Assembly: GCA_965237635.1 (NCBI GenBank)
Contig: CBDEFX010000001.1
Span: 558,001-622,000, forward strand
Length of the DNA stretch: 64,000 nt
DNA from: CBDEFX01 sp965237635
GTDB taxonomy: Bacteria; Chloroflexota; Dehalococcoidia; Lucifugimonadales; CAUZJF01
Reading direction: 5' to 3'
Shown here: piece after piece, positions 26,301-35,671 of the stretch
Numbering within the stretch: position 1 is the first letter of the stretch
Layout: each line of letters begins with the position of its first letter
The notes under the pieces: generated by a model
What the model saw: the letters and a program-made list of their open reading frames with translations, nothing else
Databases searched by the model: none
Told to the model about the DNA's origin: nothing
Made by a program: the position numbers and the translations under genes

Positions 26301-28307
26301 ATGAGCAACCCAGGCCCATCCAAGCGGGCCAAAAAGCTGCGCGATGAGCTGAATAGGCACAACTATCTCTACCATGGCCTGGACGCTCCTGAGATCAGCG
26401 ACGCTCAATACGATGCGCTGATGCACGAGCTTCGCGAGTTAGAACAAGAACACCCCCAGCTGGTTACTGCCGACTCTCCCACCCAGCGTGTCGGCACCGA
26501 GCCGTCCGAAGGTTTCGTCGAGGCGGTACATCCGGTGCCGTTGCTGAGCCTTAGCAACGCTTTCGTCGACGACGAGTTCATGGCCTGGCACCGCCGCGCC
26601 GCCGAGCTCCTGGACAACGAGACCTTCGACATGGTCTGTGAGCTGAAGTACGACGGCCTGGCGGTAGCGTTGACCTATGAGGACGGCCTATTCGTCCGCG
26701 GCGCCACGCGTGGTAACGGCTCCGTTGGTGAGAACGTGACCCTGAACCTTCGCACGATCAAGAGCATTCCCCTCCGGGTGTTAGGAGATGCCCCGGGCCG
26801 CTTCGAGGTCCGGGGGGAGGTCTTTTTTCCTAAGCCGGCGTTCCACCGGTTCAACGAGGAACGAGTCGCTCAGGGCCTCAAACCTTACGCGAATCCTCGG
26901 AATACGGCCGCTGGGTCGTTGCGCCAACTGGACCCGGGCATGACGGCCGAGAGGCCCCTGGACATCTTCATATACAGCCTCGGCCATGCTGAAGGCCCCG
27001 TGCCCGAAAACCACTGGGATACGCTGTCATATCTGGGCGGCCTCGGCTTCAAGATCAACACTAACAACAGGCTGGCTGGCTCTCCGCAGGAAGCCATCGA
27101 CTACTACCGCACCTGGCTCGAAAAGTTCGAGAGCTTGGACTACGGCTGCGACGGCGTGGTGGTTAAGGTCAACCGCTTCGATTTCCAGCGGCATCTGGGG
27201 GTCGTGGGCCGTGAGCCGAAGTGGGCCGTCGCATACAAGTTCCCAGCGACGCAGTCGATCACCCGGCTGCTCGATATCCGAGTTAACGTGGGCAGGACGG
27301 GCAGCATCAACCCGTACGCGGTCCTGGAGCCGGTTGATGTCGGCGGCGCTACAGTCAAGCAGGCCACTCTGCACAATGAGGACTACATTCGCGCTAAGGA
27401 CCTGCGCATCGGCGACTGGGTCGTGGTTGAGCGGGCCGGGGAAGTTATCCCTCAGGTAGTGACCGTGGTCGCCGGCCGGCGCACGGGTGACGAGGTGGCG
27501 TTCGACATGCCCACCAAATGCCCAAGCTGCGGGCAGCCTGTTGTTCGGCCCGAGGGCGAGGCGATGTCGCTCTGCGTCAACGCTGGCTGCCCGACCCAGC
27601 TCGTACGTTTGCTAGAACACTTCGCCAGCCGGGGAGCGATGGACATCGAGGGGCTCGGCGGCAGGCAGGCGGCTATGCTGTTGGAACAGGGCCTGATCGA
27701 AGACGTGGCCGACCTCTACTACCTGAAACAGGAGGACCTGCTCAATCTGGAGCGCATGGCCGAAAAGAGCGTGTCCAACCTGCTGATGGCGATTGAGGCG
27801 AGCAAGGAGCGGCCCCTGTCACGCGTGCTGGTGGCGTTGGGAATCGGCCACGTCGGGGCCGAGGTCGCCGAGCTCCTGGCGCGTCATTTCAACAATATCG
27901 ATGCCCTGATGGTGGCAAGCGAAGAGGAGCTGACGGCCATTCCTTCAATCGGACCGAAGATCGCGTCAGCCGTAGTGGCCTACTTCCGCAACGAGTCCAA
28001 CAGGAAGGTCATCAAAAAGCTCCGGGCGGCGGGCGTACGGCTAAAAGACGAAGCCCGACAGGAACCGACCGAACGGCCTCTCGACGGCATGCGCTTCGTC
28101 GTCACTGGACGGCTTCAGAGCTTCAGCCGCTCTCAGATCGAGGACAAGATCAAGGAGTCTGGCGGAGCGGTTAGCGGCAGCGTCAGCCGTAAGACGGACT
28201 ATCTTGTAGCCGGGGAGGACGCGGGCTCCAAGCTCGCCGACGCTCAGGAGCTCGATGTGAAGACCCTAACAGAAGAAGAGCTCTTGAGTCTCATCGGCGC
28301 GGCATAG
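26301..28307 (+). CDS. ligA: NAD-dependent DNA ligase LigA
   Basis: A 668-residue NAD+-dependent ligase that seals nicks in replication and repair. Domains in order: Ia (NYLYHGLDAPEISDAQYDALMHEL), adenylation domain with the KxDG lysine in CELKYDGLAVAL, OB fold (GRTGSINPYAVLEPV, ATLHNEDYI), four-Cys zinc finger (CPSCGQPVV...CVNAGCPTQ), helix-hairpin-helix repeats (GIGHVGAEVAELLARHF) and a C-terminal BRCT (GMRFVVTGRLQSFSRSQIE). ATG at 26301 is taken as start; an in-frame TTG at 26286 is possible. Intact. Confidence 0.96.
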   Translation: MSNPGPSKRAKKLRDELNRHNYLYHGLDAPEISDAQYDALMHELRELEQEHPQLVTADSPTQRVGTEPSEGFVEAVHPVPLLSLSNAFVDDEFMAWHRRAAELLDNETFDMVCELKYDGLAVALTYEDGLFVRGATRGNGSVGENVTLNLRTIKSIPLRVLGDAPGRFEVRGEVFFPKPAFHRFNEERVAQGLKPYANPRNTAAGSLRQLDPGMTAERPLDIFIYSLGHAEGPVPENHWDTLSYLGGLGFKINTNNRLAGSPQEAIDYYRTWLEKFESLDYGCDGVVVKVNRFDFQRHLGVVGREPKWAVAYKFPATQSITRLLDIRVNVGRTGSINPYAVLEPVDVGGATVKQATLHNEDYIRAKDLRIGDWVVVERAGEVIPQVVTVVAGRRTGDEVAFDMPTKCPSCGQPVVRPEGEAMSLCVNAGCPTQLVRLLEHFASRGAMDIEGLGGRQAAMLLEQGLIEDVADLYYLKQEDLLNLERMAEKSVSNLLMAIEASKERPLSRVLVALGIGHVGAEVAELLARHFNNIDALMVASEEELTAIPSIGPKIASAVVAYFRNESNRKVIKKLRAAGVRLKDEARQEPTERPLDGMRFVVTGRLQSFSRSQIEDKIKESGGAVSGSVSRKTDYLVAGEDAGSKLADAQELDVKTLTEEELLSLIGAA

Positions 28308-28387
28308 TCGACCCCCTTTGGGTGTAGCTCCGCCTTCAACGCGACAAGCCAGCCCCTCTGCCAAAGCACCCGTCACGAGGTCTCGCT

Positions 28388-29596
28388 ATTTACATCTCCC
28401 ACCTGAGCCTGATGAACTTTCGCAACTACGAAGCTCTGAGTCTCGACCTTGAGCCCGGGATAGTCCTGGTCCAGGGAAGAAACGGGCAGGGCAAGAGCAA
28501 TCTGCTAGAGGCTGTGTATATGCTGGCGATCGCCAAGTCGCCTAGGGCGTTGGCAGATAGAGAAGTGGTCCGCTGGCAAGCTGCCGATGAAGACGGTTAC
28601 GCTCAGCTTTCCGCGGTCGCGCAGCGAGACGGCGGCCCCGTCCGTGTCCAGATCGACTTTCTTGGAGGCGTTGCCCGGGATACGAACCCTGGAGTCGAAG
28701 ACGCAGCGGGCGACCTTCAACAGCCCTTACGAAAGTACCTTAAGGTGAATGGCGTGCCCCGAAGGACGTCAGAGGTGATCGGAGAGATCAACGCTGTGAT
28801 GTTTGGCGCTCCGGACCTGGACCTGGTGCTTGGGCCACCGACCGTGCGGCGCCGGTACCTCGACATCCTGATATCTCAGATAGAGCACGCCTATCTCATG
28901 GCGCTGCAGCGCTATCAACGCGTCTTGTCTCAGCGCAATCACCTTCTCAAGTCCCTGAGGGATGGCCGCTCGAAGCCAGGAGAGCTCGATTTCTGGGACG
29001 ACGAACTGGCGGCCGCAGGGGGCCACATTATGGCTAGGCGGGCGGAGACCGTACTGATCCTTTCGGAAGAGGCCGCACGGGTCCACCGAGAGCTAAGCGG
29101 CAACGGTTCAGGGCTCCTGATAGAGTATCGCCCGAGCCTTGCAACTGAGGAGGCCCTTCTAGGTGAGTTAGGCCAGATCGTCTCGGAAGAAGAGATGGGT
29201 CTGATGCTGAAGAGATCAGTGGAGCTACAGCGCGAAAGGGAGCTGGCGCAAGGCTTCACCGCCTCTGGGCCGCACCGCGACGACCTTCAGGTACTGCTGG
29301 AAAACATGGATGCTGGAGTCTACGCATCAAGAGGCGAGTGCCGGACGGTGTCTCTAGCCATGAAGCTGGCAGAGGCTTCCTACCTTAAGGACCGGCGCGG
29401 CCAGGAGCCGGTCCTTTTGCTCGACGACGTGCTGTCAGAGCTGGACGAACCTCGCAAGTCTCACGTCCTCGAGTGGGCATCAAAGTTCGAGCAGTGCCTA
29501 ATTACGACAACCGACATCGACTTGATCGACGAGCGGTATGTGTCTGGATCGTCAAGGTTCACTGTCAGTGGTGGGCATGTTACGCAGGCGGGGTGA
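28388..29596 (+). CDS. recF: DNA replication and repair protein RecF
   Basis: RecF loads RecA at gapped DNA with RecO and RecR. Walker A GRNGQGKSNLLEAVYMLA, the signature region GPHRDDLQVLL, and Walker B VLLLDDVLSELDEPRKSHVLEW are seen. The family normally begins MY(I/L)xxLxLxNFRNY. Here the frame reads YISHLSLMNFRNY back from the first ATG (28412), and the codon in the Met position is ATT (28388-28390), with GAGGT seven bases upstream. I therefore place the start at this ATT; a start at the ATG would delete the first beta strand. It follows ligA by 80 bases. Confidence 0.9.
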   Translation: MYISHLSLMNFRNYEALSLDLEPGIVLVQGRNGQGKSNLLEAVYMLAIAKSPRALADREVVRWQAADEDGYAQLSAVAQRDGGPVRVQIDFLGGVARDTNPGVEDAAGDLQQPLRKYLKVNGVPRRTSEVIGEINAVMFGAPDLDLVLGPPTVRRRYLDILISQIEHAYLMALQRYQRVLSQRNHLLKSLRDGRSKPGELDFWDDELAAAGGHIMARRAETVLILSEEAARVHRELSGNGSGLLIEYRPSLATEEALLGELGQIVSEEEMGLMLKRSVELQRERELAQGFTASGPHRDDLQVLLENMDAGVYASRGECRTVSLAMKLAEASYLKDRRGQEPVLLLDDVLSELDEPRKSHVLEWASKFEQCLITTTDIDLIDERYVSGSSRFTVSGGHVTQAG

Positions 29597-29657
29597 CTAA
29601 CAGCCAGTCAATCCTTTAACCTGAACTATGACGTGTCCGGGGGGAGTGATGTCTAAC

Positions 29658-31379
29658 CCCGAATCCACCGAAGGACACCGATGGACGGCGTGAGGAAAGC
29701 GGAAAGGGGGGGTGAGGGAGCTACAGGGGAAATAGCCTGGGTTCCATTTGGGGTAGGGAGGTCGGCGGACGGTCTTCATCGCCGCACAGGGGCCCCTATG
29801 GCCGTCTGCGGGAGCTGCGATGCGCGGGATGGCGAGAGAATACGCAGCAGGGAACTCTCTCGGACCGGGCTGGCACGAGTCTGCGGGGATCTTCGGTTGT
29901 CCGGTGGGTGGGTCGGTCGCCGACGGTGCCGTCAGGCCGGGAGTGGAATGGCTCGCAGCCGGGCCAAGGCACGGCTGAACTTCTCAGCCCAAGGCCAGCG
30001 ATCCGGAAGATGCAGGGTCAACCGGCGTGCCGAGCGGGTGAGCCGTCCGGCCAGGGAGAAGAACCGCCGCCGGAGGGTCTTGGTGGTGGCTATCCGCTCT
30101 CCCAGACCGATCCGCGCCGTCCAGCGGGCCAGGTTGTGGGCCATCGTCTGGACGGCCAGCCAGGCGCCGTTGGCGGCGAAGCGGCCCGAGGGGAGATGGT
30201 TCAGCCCGACGCCGTACTTGAGGTCGCGTATGGCATTCTCGATCTCGGCGTGGCGGCGATGGTCAGCCTCCAGTTCGAGCAACTCCCCGTCCCGGTCGGT
30301 GATGAAGCCATGATAGCTGTATTTGGCGAAGAGGGCCAGTTGGGAACCGGGCGTCGGCTTCACCCGCCGGACGATGAGCCGTACCGGCGCGGCGTCCGCC
30401 TCGGCCTGGAAGGGGGTGCAGGTGGTCTCGGCCACATCGGCGGCACCGTCCATCCAGTAAGGAATCGGCGTCCAGGCATCTTCGGGTATCGCCTCGATGA
30501 GATTGTGCAGGCTTTTGTGCTGGCGGATGGTGATGGAGAAGCGGACATCCATCTTGCGGCAGACGGATACCACGCCATGAGTGTAGAACCCGCTGTCGGC
30601 CCGTAGCGTGAGTCGTCCGTCGGCCCCGGCGTAGCGCACCCGTCCCACCGTCTCCCGCAGGAAGTGGGCGGCGCCGCGGGCGGTGTTGGCCCGGCCCTCG
30701 CGCAGCCGGGACATCAGCACGTCTCCGGTGCCGGCGGCGATGGCCGGCAGCGGGTGGTAGCCCCGCTTGCCGGTATAGCCGTGGTGGCGGGCGCCCTCCT
30801 TGGCCAGTCCGTAGGTCTCGCAGATGGTGGAGTCCAGGTCAATGGTCAGGGGCCCGTCGCCGGGTCCCGCCCCGGCCTGCCAAGCCCGGGCCAGCAACTC
30901 GCGGCTCACCCGGTCGAGTTGACGGACGTGGCCCCGCCGGAAGCTGCGCAGGAAGGTGCCCAGGGTGGATGGCGCCTTGACCGTGCCGCCCAGGGTGCAG
31001 GCCGTCCCCCCGGTGCGCAACACATCGGCGTCGTCAATGCAGTCGCCCCCAGCCAGCGCAGACGCCACCAGCGTCATCATCTTGTCGCTCGTGTTCGCCC
31101 GCCCCGGGGCATCGCCCAGGTCGAGGCGCTGCCGGACGAGTTCGGGCAGGCCGAGGTGCCGCGCCAGGGTGGCCGGAAGGAGCAGCCCGGCATTGGCCAC
31201 CAAACGGCGGTCGTCGAAGGTGATTTGGGATCCGGTCGGGGTGGTTGCGTGGCAGCATCTACTGGGTGCTCCTTTTCCGGGGCCGTTTTTTTGCTACAAA
31301 ACCATTATCCCAGAAGCACAGGAGCACCTTCTTGCCGCCTCAGGACGCTAACCCGACGCCCTCCTTCGGTGGATTCGGG
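29658..31379 (-). mobile_element. IS1380-family element, copy 2 (inverted)
   Basis: Same 18-bp inverted ends as copy 1, transposase on the minus strand. Outer pentamers are CTAAC (29653-29657) and CTTAG (31380-31384), not a direct duplication. It lies between recF and an NRPS remnant and is inverted relative to copy 3, 1.1 kb away. Confidence 0.92.
29932..31257 (-). pseudogene. IS1380 transposase, copy 2 (5' frameshift)
   Basis: Same transposase as copies 4 and 5, but one extra C after GGATCC near 31231 (GGATCCCAAATC) shifts the frame ten codons after the normal start. The rest is open from an internal GTG at 31203 (423 residues), which keeps all DDE motifs but lacks the first ~18 residues. 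The same insertion is present in copy 3. Activity is doubtful but not excluded. Confidence 0.88.
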
Positions 31380-31440
31380 CTTAGCCGAAGAGCAAGCTGC
31401 TGACTCTAACTCAGCAGAGTTAGACGAGGGCGAGATTTGA
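31380..31440 (+). pseudogene. 3' tail of an unidentified plus-strand gene beside IS1380 copy 2
   Basis: From the IS boundary a short open frame reads AEEQAADSNSAELDEGEI and stops at 31440. The acidic, Ser/Ala-rich tail resembles the end of a modular synthase subunit, which would fit the NRPS start 140 bases downstream, but it is too short to identify. Confidence 0.3.
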
Positions 31441-31579
31441 ACGCCGGGACATTCGACCTGACTGTTCCTGGTTTCTCGGACGCCGCCTCTTTGGACCGCG
31501 ACGCTAAGACAGTGAGGGCTTCGCGCGGCTCGCCAGCTTCTCGTGGTGCCATGTCTGACGACCGTGGATGGGAACAATC

Positions 31580-32499
31580 ATGACGATTGCAGAGTTCTTG
31601 TCGGACCTTCGTAGACTAGATGTGAGACTGTGGGTCGAAGATGACCGGCTACGCTATCGTGCCCCGGCTGGAGTCCTAACACCAGCCTTGCGTGCGGATA
31701 TCGCTGAACGTAAAGCGGAAATCATCATGTTCCTGGGGAGGGCTGAGGATGACGGAGGCCAAGAGAAGATTGGTAGGCCGGCACTTGATGATGAAGCTGT
31801 CCCCTTGTCATACGACCAGCAACAGAAATGGACCCAGGCACTGTACGGTCCTGGGGATATCGGCTTCAAGTTGTCAAGGAGGAATCATCTTCATTGGATC
31901 CGATTCAAGAAACCGCTCGATGTATCTGCGGTCGAGTTGAGCCTGAATGAGATCGTGAGACGACACGAGGTCCTGAGGACCACGTTTTTGCGAGTAGGTG
32001 ATGAATTCACTCAGCGCGTCGCCCCGTACTCGGCCTTCGAACTCCAAAGAGTGGATCTACGGGCGCTGCCGGAGACAGAGAGGGAGGACGAGGCTCAGAG
32101 ATTGGCAAATGGATTGAGTCGAATTCCATTTGACCTGAGCGGCGGGAGGTTATTAAGGCCTGCCTTAATCCATCTCGGGGAACGTGATCACCTGCTTACT
32201 GTTCTCGTCAATCTCCTGGTTTTTGATCAGTGGTCTGTCAGGATATTCGTAAGAGAATTAGAAACACTATATGAAGCCTTTGCTGCTGGAGAGCCGTCGC
32301 CTCTTCCAGAGCTTCCCTTTCAATATAGTGATTACGCCCACTGGCTGCGTGGCTACGTCAAACAGGATGATCAAGAATCTGGGCTTGCTTTCTGGCGGCA
32401 ACAGTTGGCCGGAGTCCCCCTCTTCAATATTCCGGTTGATCATTCGCGAAGAAAAATCGAAAGCACGAACAGTGGTGGTGAATCAAGGATCGTTCTAAG
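31580..32499 (+). pseudogene. NRPS fragment: TubC docking domain plus condensation domain, cut by IS1380 copy 3
   Basis: The first ~306 residues of a nonribosomal peptide synthetase. Residues 1-53 form a TubC-like N-terminal docking domain (MTIAEFLSDLRRLDVRLWVEDDRLRYRAP...ALRADIAERKAEIIMFL). A condensation domain starts at ~75 (PLSYDQQQKWTQAL) and includes LNEIVRRHEVLRTTFLRV and FDLSGGRLLRPALIHL. The active-site HHxxxDG is replaced by NLLVFDQ (211-217), so the catalytic His is absent. The frame enters the IS at 32500 and stops at 32539. No adenylation or carrier domains are found beyond the IS. ATG at 31580 is preferred over 31568. Confidence 0.85.
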
Positions 32500-34217
32500 C
32501 CCGAATCCACCGAAGGAGGGCGTCGGGTTAGCGTCCTGAGGCGGCAAGAAGGTGCTCCTGTGCTTCTGGGATAATGGTTTTGTAGCAAAAAACGGCCCCG
32601 GAAAAGGAGCACCCAGTAGATGCTGCCACGCAACCACCCCGACCGGATCCCAAATCACCTTCGACGACCGCCGTTTGGTGGCCAATGCCGGACTGCTCCT
32701 TCCGGCCACCCTGGCGCGGCACCTCGGCCTGCCCGAACTCGTCCGGCAGCGCCTCGACCTGGGCGATGCCCGGGGCGGGCGAACACGAGCGACAAGATGA
32801 TGACGCTGGTGGCGTCTGCGCTGGCTGGGGGCGACTGCATTGACGACGCCGATGTGTTGCGCACCGGGGGGACGGCCTGCACCCTGAACGGCACGGTCAA
32901 GGCGCCATCCACCCTGGGCACCTTCCTGCGCAGCTTCCGGTGGGGCCACGTCCGTCAACTCGACCGGGTGAGCCGCGAGTTGCTGGCCCGGGCTTGGCAG
33001 GCCGGGGCGGGACCCGGCGACGGGCCCCTGACCATTGACCTGGACTCCACCATCTGCGAGACCTACGGACTGGCCAAGGAGGGCGCCCGCCACCACGGCT
33101 ATACCGGCAAGCGGGGCTACCACCCGCTGCCGGCCATCGCCGCCGGCACCGGAGACGTGCTGATGTCCCGGCTGCGCGAGGGCCGGGCCAACACCGCCCG
33201 CGGCGCCGCCCACTTCCTGCGGGAGACGGTGGGACGGGTGCGCTACGCCGGGGCCGACGGACGACTCACGCTACGGGCCGACAGCGGGTTCTACACTCAT
33301 GGCGTGGTATCCGTCTGCCGCAAGATGGATGTCCGCTTCTCCATCACCATCCGCCAGCACAAAAGCCTGCACAATCTCATCGAGGCGATACCCGAAGATG
33401 CCTGGACGCCGATTCCTTACTGGATGGACGGTGCCGCCGATGTGGCCGAGACCACCTGCACCCCCTTCCAGGCCGAGGCGGACGCCGCGCCGGTACGGCT
33501 CATCGTCCGGCGGGTGAAGCCGACGCCCGGTTCCCAACTGGCCCTCTTCGCCAAATACAGCTATCATGGCTTCATCACCGACCGGGACGGGGAGTTGCTC
33601 GAACTGGAGGCTGACCATCGCCGCCACGCCGAGATCGAGAATGCCATACGCGACCTCAAGTACGGCGTCGGGCTGAACCATCTCCCCTCGGGCCGCTTCG
33701 CCGCCAACGGCGCCTGGCTGGCCGTCCAGACGATGGCCCACAACCTGGCCCGCTGGACGGCGCGGATCGGTCTGGGAGAGCGGATAGCCACCACCAAGAC
33801 CCTCCGGCGGCGGTTCTTCTCCCTGGCCGGACGGCTCACCCGCTCGGCACGCCGGTTGACCCTGCATCTTCCGGATCGCTGGCCTTGGGCTGAGAAGTTC
33901 AGCCGTGCCTTGGCCCGGCTGCGAGCCATTCCACTCCCGGCCTGACGGCACCGTCGGCGACCGACCCACCCACCGGACAACCGAAGATCCCCGCAGACTC
34001 GTGCCAGCCCGGTCCGAGAGAGTTCCCTGCTGCGTATTCTCTCGCCATCCCGCGCATCGCAGCTCCCGCAGACGGCCATAGGGGCCCCTGTGCGGCGATG
34101 AAGACCGTCCGCCGACCTCCCTACCCCAAATGGAACCCAGACTATTTCCCCTGTAGCTCCCTCACCCCCCTTCCGCTTTCCTCACGCCGTCCATCGGTGT
34201 CCTTCGGTGGATTCGGG
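32500..34217 (+). mobile_element. IS1380-family element, copy 3
   Basis: About 1718 bases with the family inverted ends. Flanking pentamers CTAAG (32495-32499) and CTTAG (34218-34222) do not match as direct repeats. It truncates the NRPS gene; the right flank leads into an unrelated thioredoxin gene. Confidence 0.92.
32620..33945 (+). pseudogene. IS1380 transposase, copy 3 (N-terminal segment out of frame)
   Basis: Open over 441 codons, but residues ~11-52 are in the wrong frame. The C insertion shared with copy 2 (near 32650) shifts the frame, and loss of one C in the CCCC run near 32771 restores it before RANTSDKMMTLVASALAGG. The scrambled segment replaces QITFDDRRLVANAGLLLPATLARHLGLPELVRQRLDLGDAPG. 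The DDE core is intact; activity is doubtful. Confidence 0.88.
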
Positions 34218-34322
34218 CTTAGACAGGCCACTAGTCGCACCCACTGTCGCCCCGTTTGCCAAGCGTGCACCCGACTAGCATAATAAGTTATGAGTGCTGA
34301 GTATTAAGGAGGACTAAGAAGG

Positions 34323-35135
34323 GTGCCGTACGACACCGACGACTTTGAAACAGACGGCATACAGCGAAGCCACACGGTACCCGTGCTGGTGGACTTCTGG
34401 GCGGAGTGGTGCGGGCCGTGCAAGATAATCGGCCCCATCCTGGAGAGGCTGGCGCAGCAGCACGAAGACGAATGGGCTTTAGCCAAGCTCGATACCGACA
34501 AGCACCAGGCGATCGCCATGCGGTATGGCATCCGGAGCATACCTAACGTGAAGCTTTTCATAGACGGTGAGGTGAGCGACGAGTTCGTCGGGGCGCTGCC
34601 GGAACCGAGGATCGTCGAGTGGCTCCGGAAGGCCGTGCCCAGCAAGTACCGTGCCCAGCTCGAGGGAGCCAGGCAGCTGTTGCTCGAGAATGGGGCCTCC
34701 CAAGCTGAAGAGATGCTTCAGCCACTGGTCGCCGCAGAGCCAGATAACGATCAGGCCGTCGTACTGCTGGGTCAAGCCCTGCTCAACTCCGACTCCGAGC
34801 TGGCAGTAAGAACCGTGGAGCGAATCGAACTGGGCTCGAAGTACTTCGAGACGGCCGAAGCAGTCAAAACGCTCGCCAACATGTTCGAGCTCATCGGGGA
34901 CGCGGAGTCGCTGCCCGAAGACTCGGTGAGGGATCAGTACCTGAACGCAGTCCGTGACACGCAGGGTAGTAATTTCGAGGGTGCGCTGGATGGGTTCGTC
35001 GGGGTAATACGCAAGAACCGGTACTATGATGACGATGGTGCGCGAAAGGCTTGTATCGCGATCTTCAAACTGCTCGGCGAAGACCACGAGACCACGAAAA
35101 AGTACCGGCCAGTCTTCGCCAGCGCGCTTTACTAA
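34323..35135 (+). CDS. Thioredoxin-TPR protein (CnoX/YbbN-like)
   Basis: A 270-residue protein with an N-terminal thioredoxin domain and C-terminal helical TPR-like repeats (~120-265), the architecture of the chaperone-linked redox protein CnoX (YbbN). The active site is FWAEWCGPCKI (Cys30, Cys33) with the cis-proline in RSIPNVKLF. Unlike E. coli CnoX, which lacks a reductase-type CxxC, this one keeps WCGPC and could be redox active. GTG at 34323 follows AAGGAGG. It ends one base before the tail of the convergent DUF1801 gene. Confidence 0.85.
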   Translation: MPYDTDDFETDGIQRSHTVPVLVDFWAEWCGPCKIIGPILERLAQQHEDEWALAKLDTDKHQAIAMRYGIRSIPNVKLFIDGEVSDEFVGALPEPRIVEWLRKAVPSKYRAQLEGARQLLLENGASQAEEMLQPLVAAEPDNDQAVVLLGQALLNSDSELAVRTVERIELGSKYFETAEAVKTLANMFELIGDAESLPEDSVRDQYLNAVRDTQGSNFEGALDGFVGVIRKNRYYDDDGARKACIAIFKLLGEDHETTKKYRPVFASALY

Positions 35136-35136
35136 T

Positions 35137-35496
35137 TCAGCGAGCTTTTGAGTCACACCAAGCGCGGACCACGGCTTCGAGGTCTTACCTGCGAGCTTCC
35201 ACCTCGTCAAGGTCGGCGAAGCGCATAGTGCGGACAAGGGCGGCATCCCCCAACAGGTGAGGATGGTCACCTGGAATCTCGGACCCGCGGTGGAACATCA
35301 GGCTCACGAAGTTCTTGGTCCGAGGCTGAAGGCTTACGAGGTTGCCTTCGAAGGTGAACGTGGGGGTACTCCACTTGACGGTCTCGGCCATCCGAGCATC
35401 GGCACCCAGGATGATCTCCCGCACGCGCAGCATCGCGTCCTTGAGCGGGTGCTCAAAGCCGTCGAACCAGGCGTCGACCTCTGTGCTTGTGCTCAC
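35137..35496 (-). pseudogene. DUF1801-family protein with premature TAA
   Basis: The minus strand encodes a small DUF1801-like protein: VDAWFDGFEHPLKDAMLRVREIIL, ETVKWSTPTFTFEGNLVSL, FVSLMFHRG. The frame stops at TAA 35185-35187 after DEVEARR, yet the same frame continues DLEAVVRAWCDSKAR to a TGA at 35137-35139, the usual C-terminal helix of the family. So the stop is a nonsense mutation that removes about 15 residues. The function of the family is not established. The truncated protein may still fold. Confidence 0.75.
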
Positions 35497-35671
35497 GCTC
35501 TTACTTCGATCCGCTGTTCAGTAGCTGGCGAAAACTCACTGAGCAGACTATGGGGTTGCTCAACTGCGACGCAACATCAGATTTCGTAACCAAAACGAGT
35601 GATCTCGCATTAGTCATCGTACAGCGTAAGACAGTGGTTTCGGCGACATGCAGTCGGAGGTGTAAACTAAA

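Noticed and set aside
31410..31460. tRNA-like sequence (gagatttgaacgccggg)
   Set aside because: The T-arm stem does not pair correctly and no acceptor or anticodon arms could be built.
29658..34217. Composite transposon formed by inverted IS1380 copies 2 and 3 around the NRPS piece
   Set aside because: Outer pentamers CTAAC and CTTAG are not a duplication and the NRPS is truncated by copy 3, so movement as a unit is unsupported.
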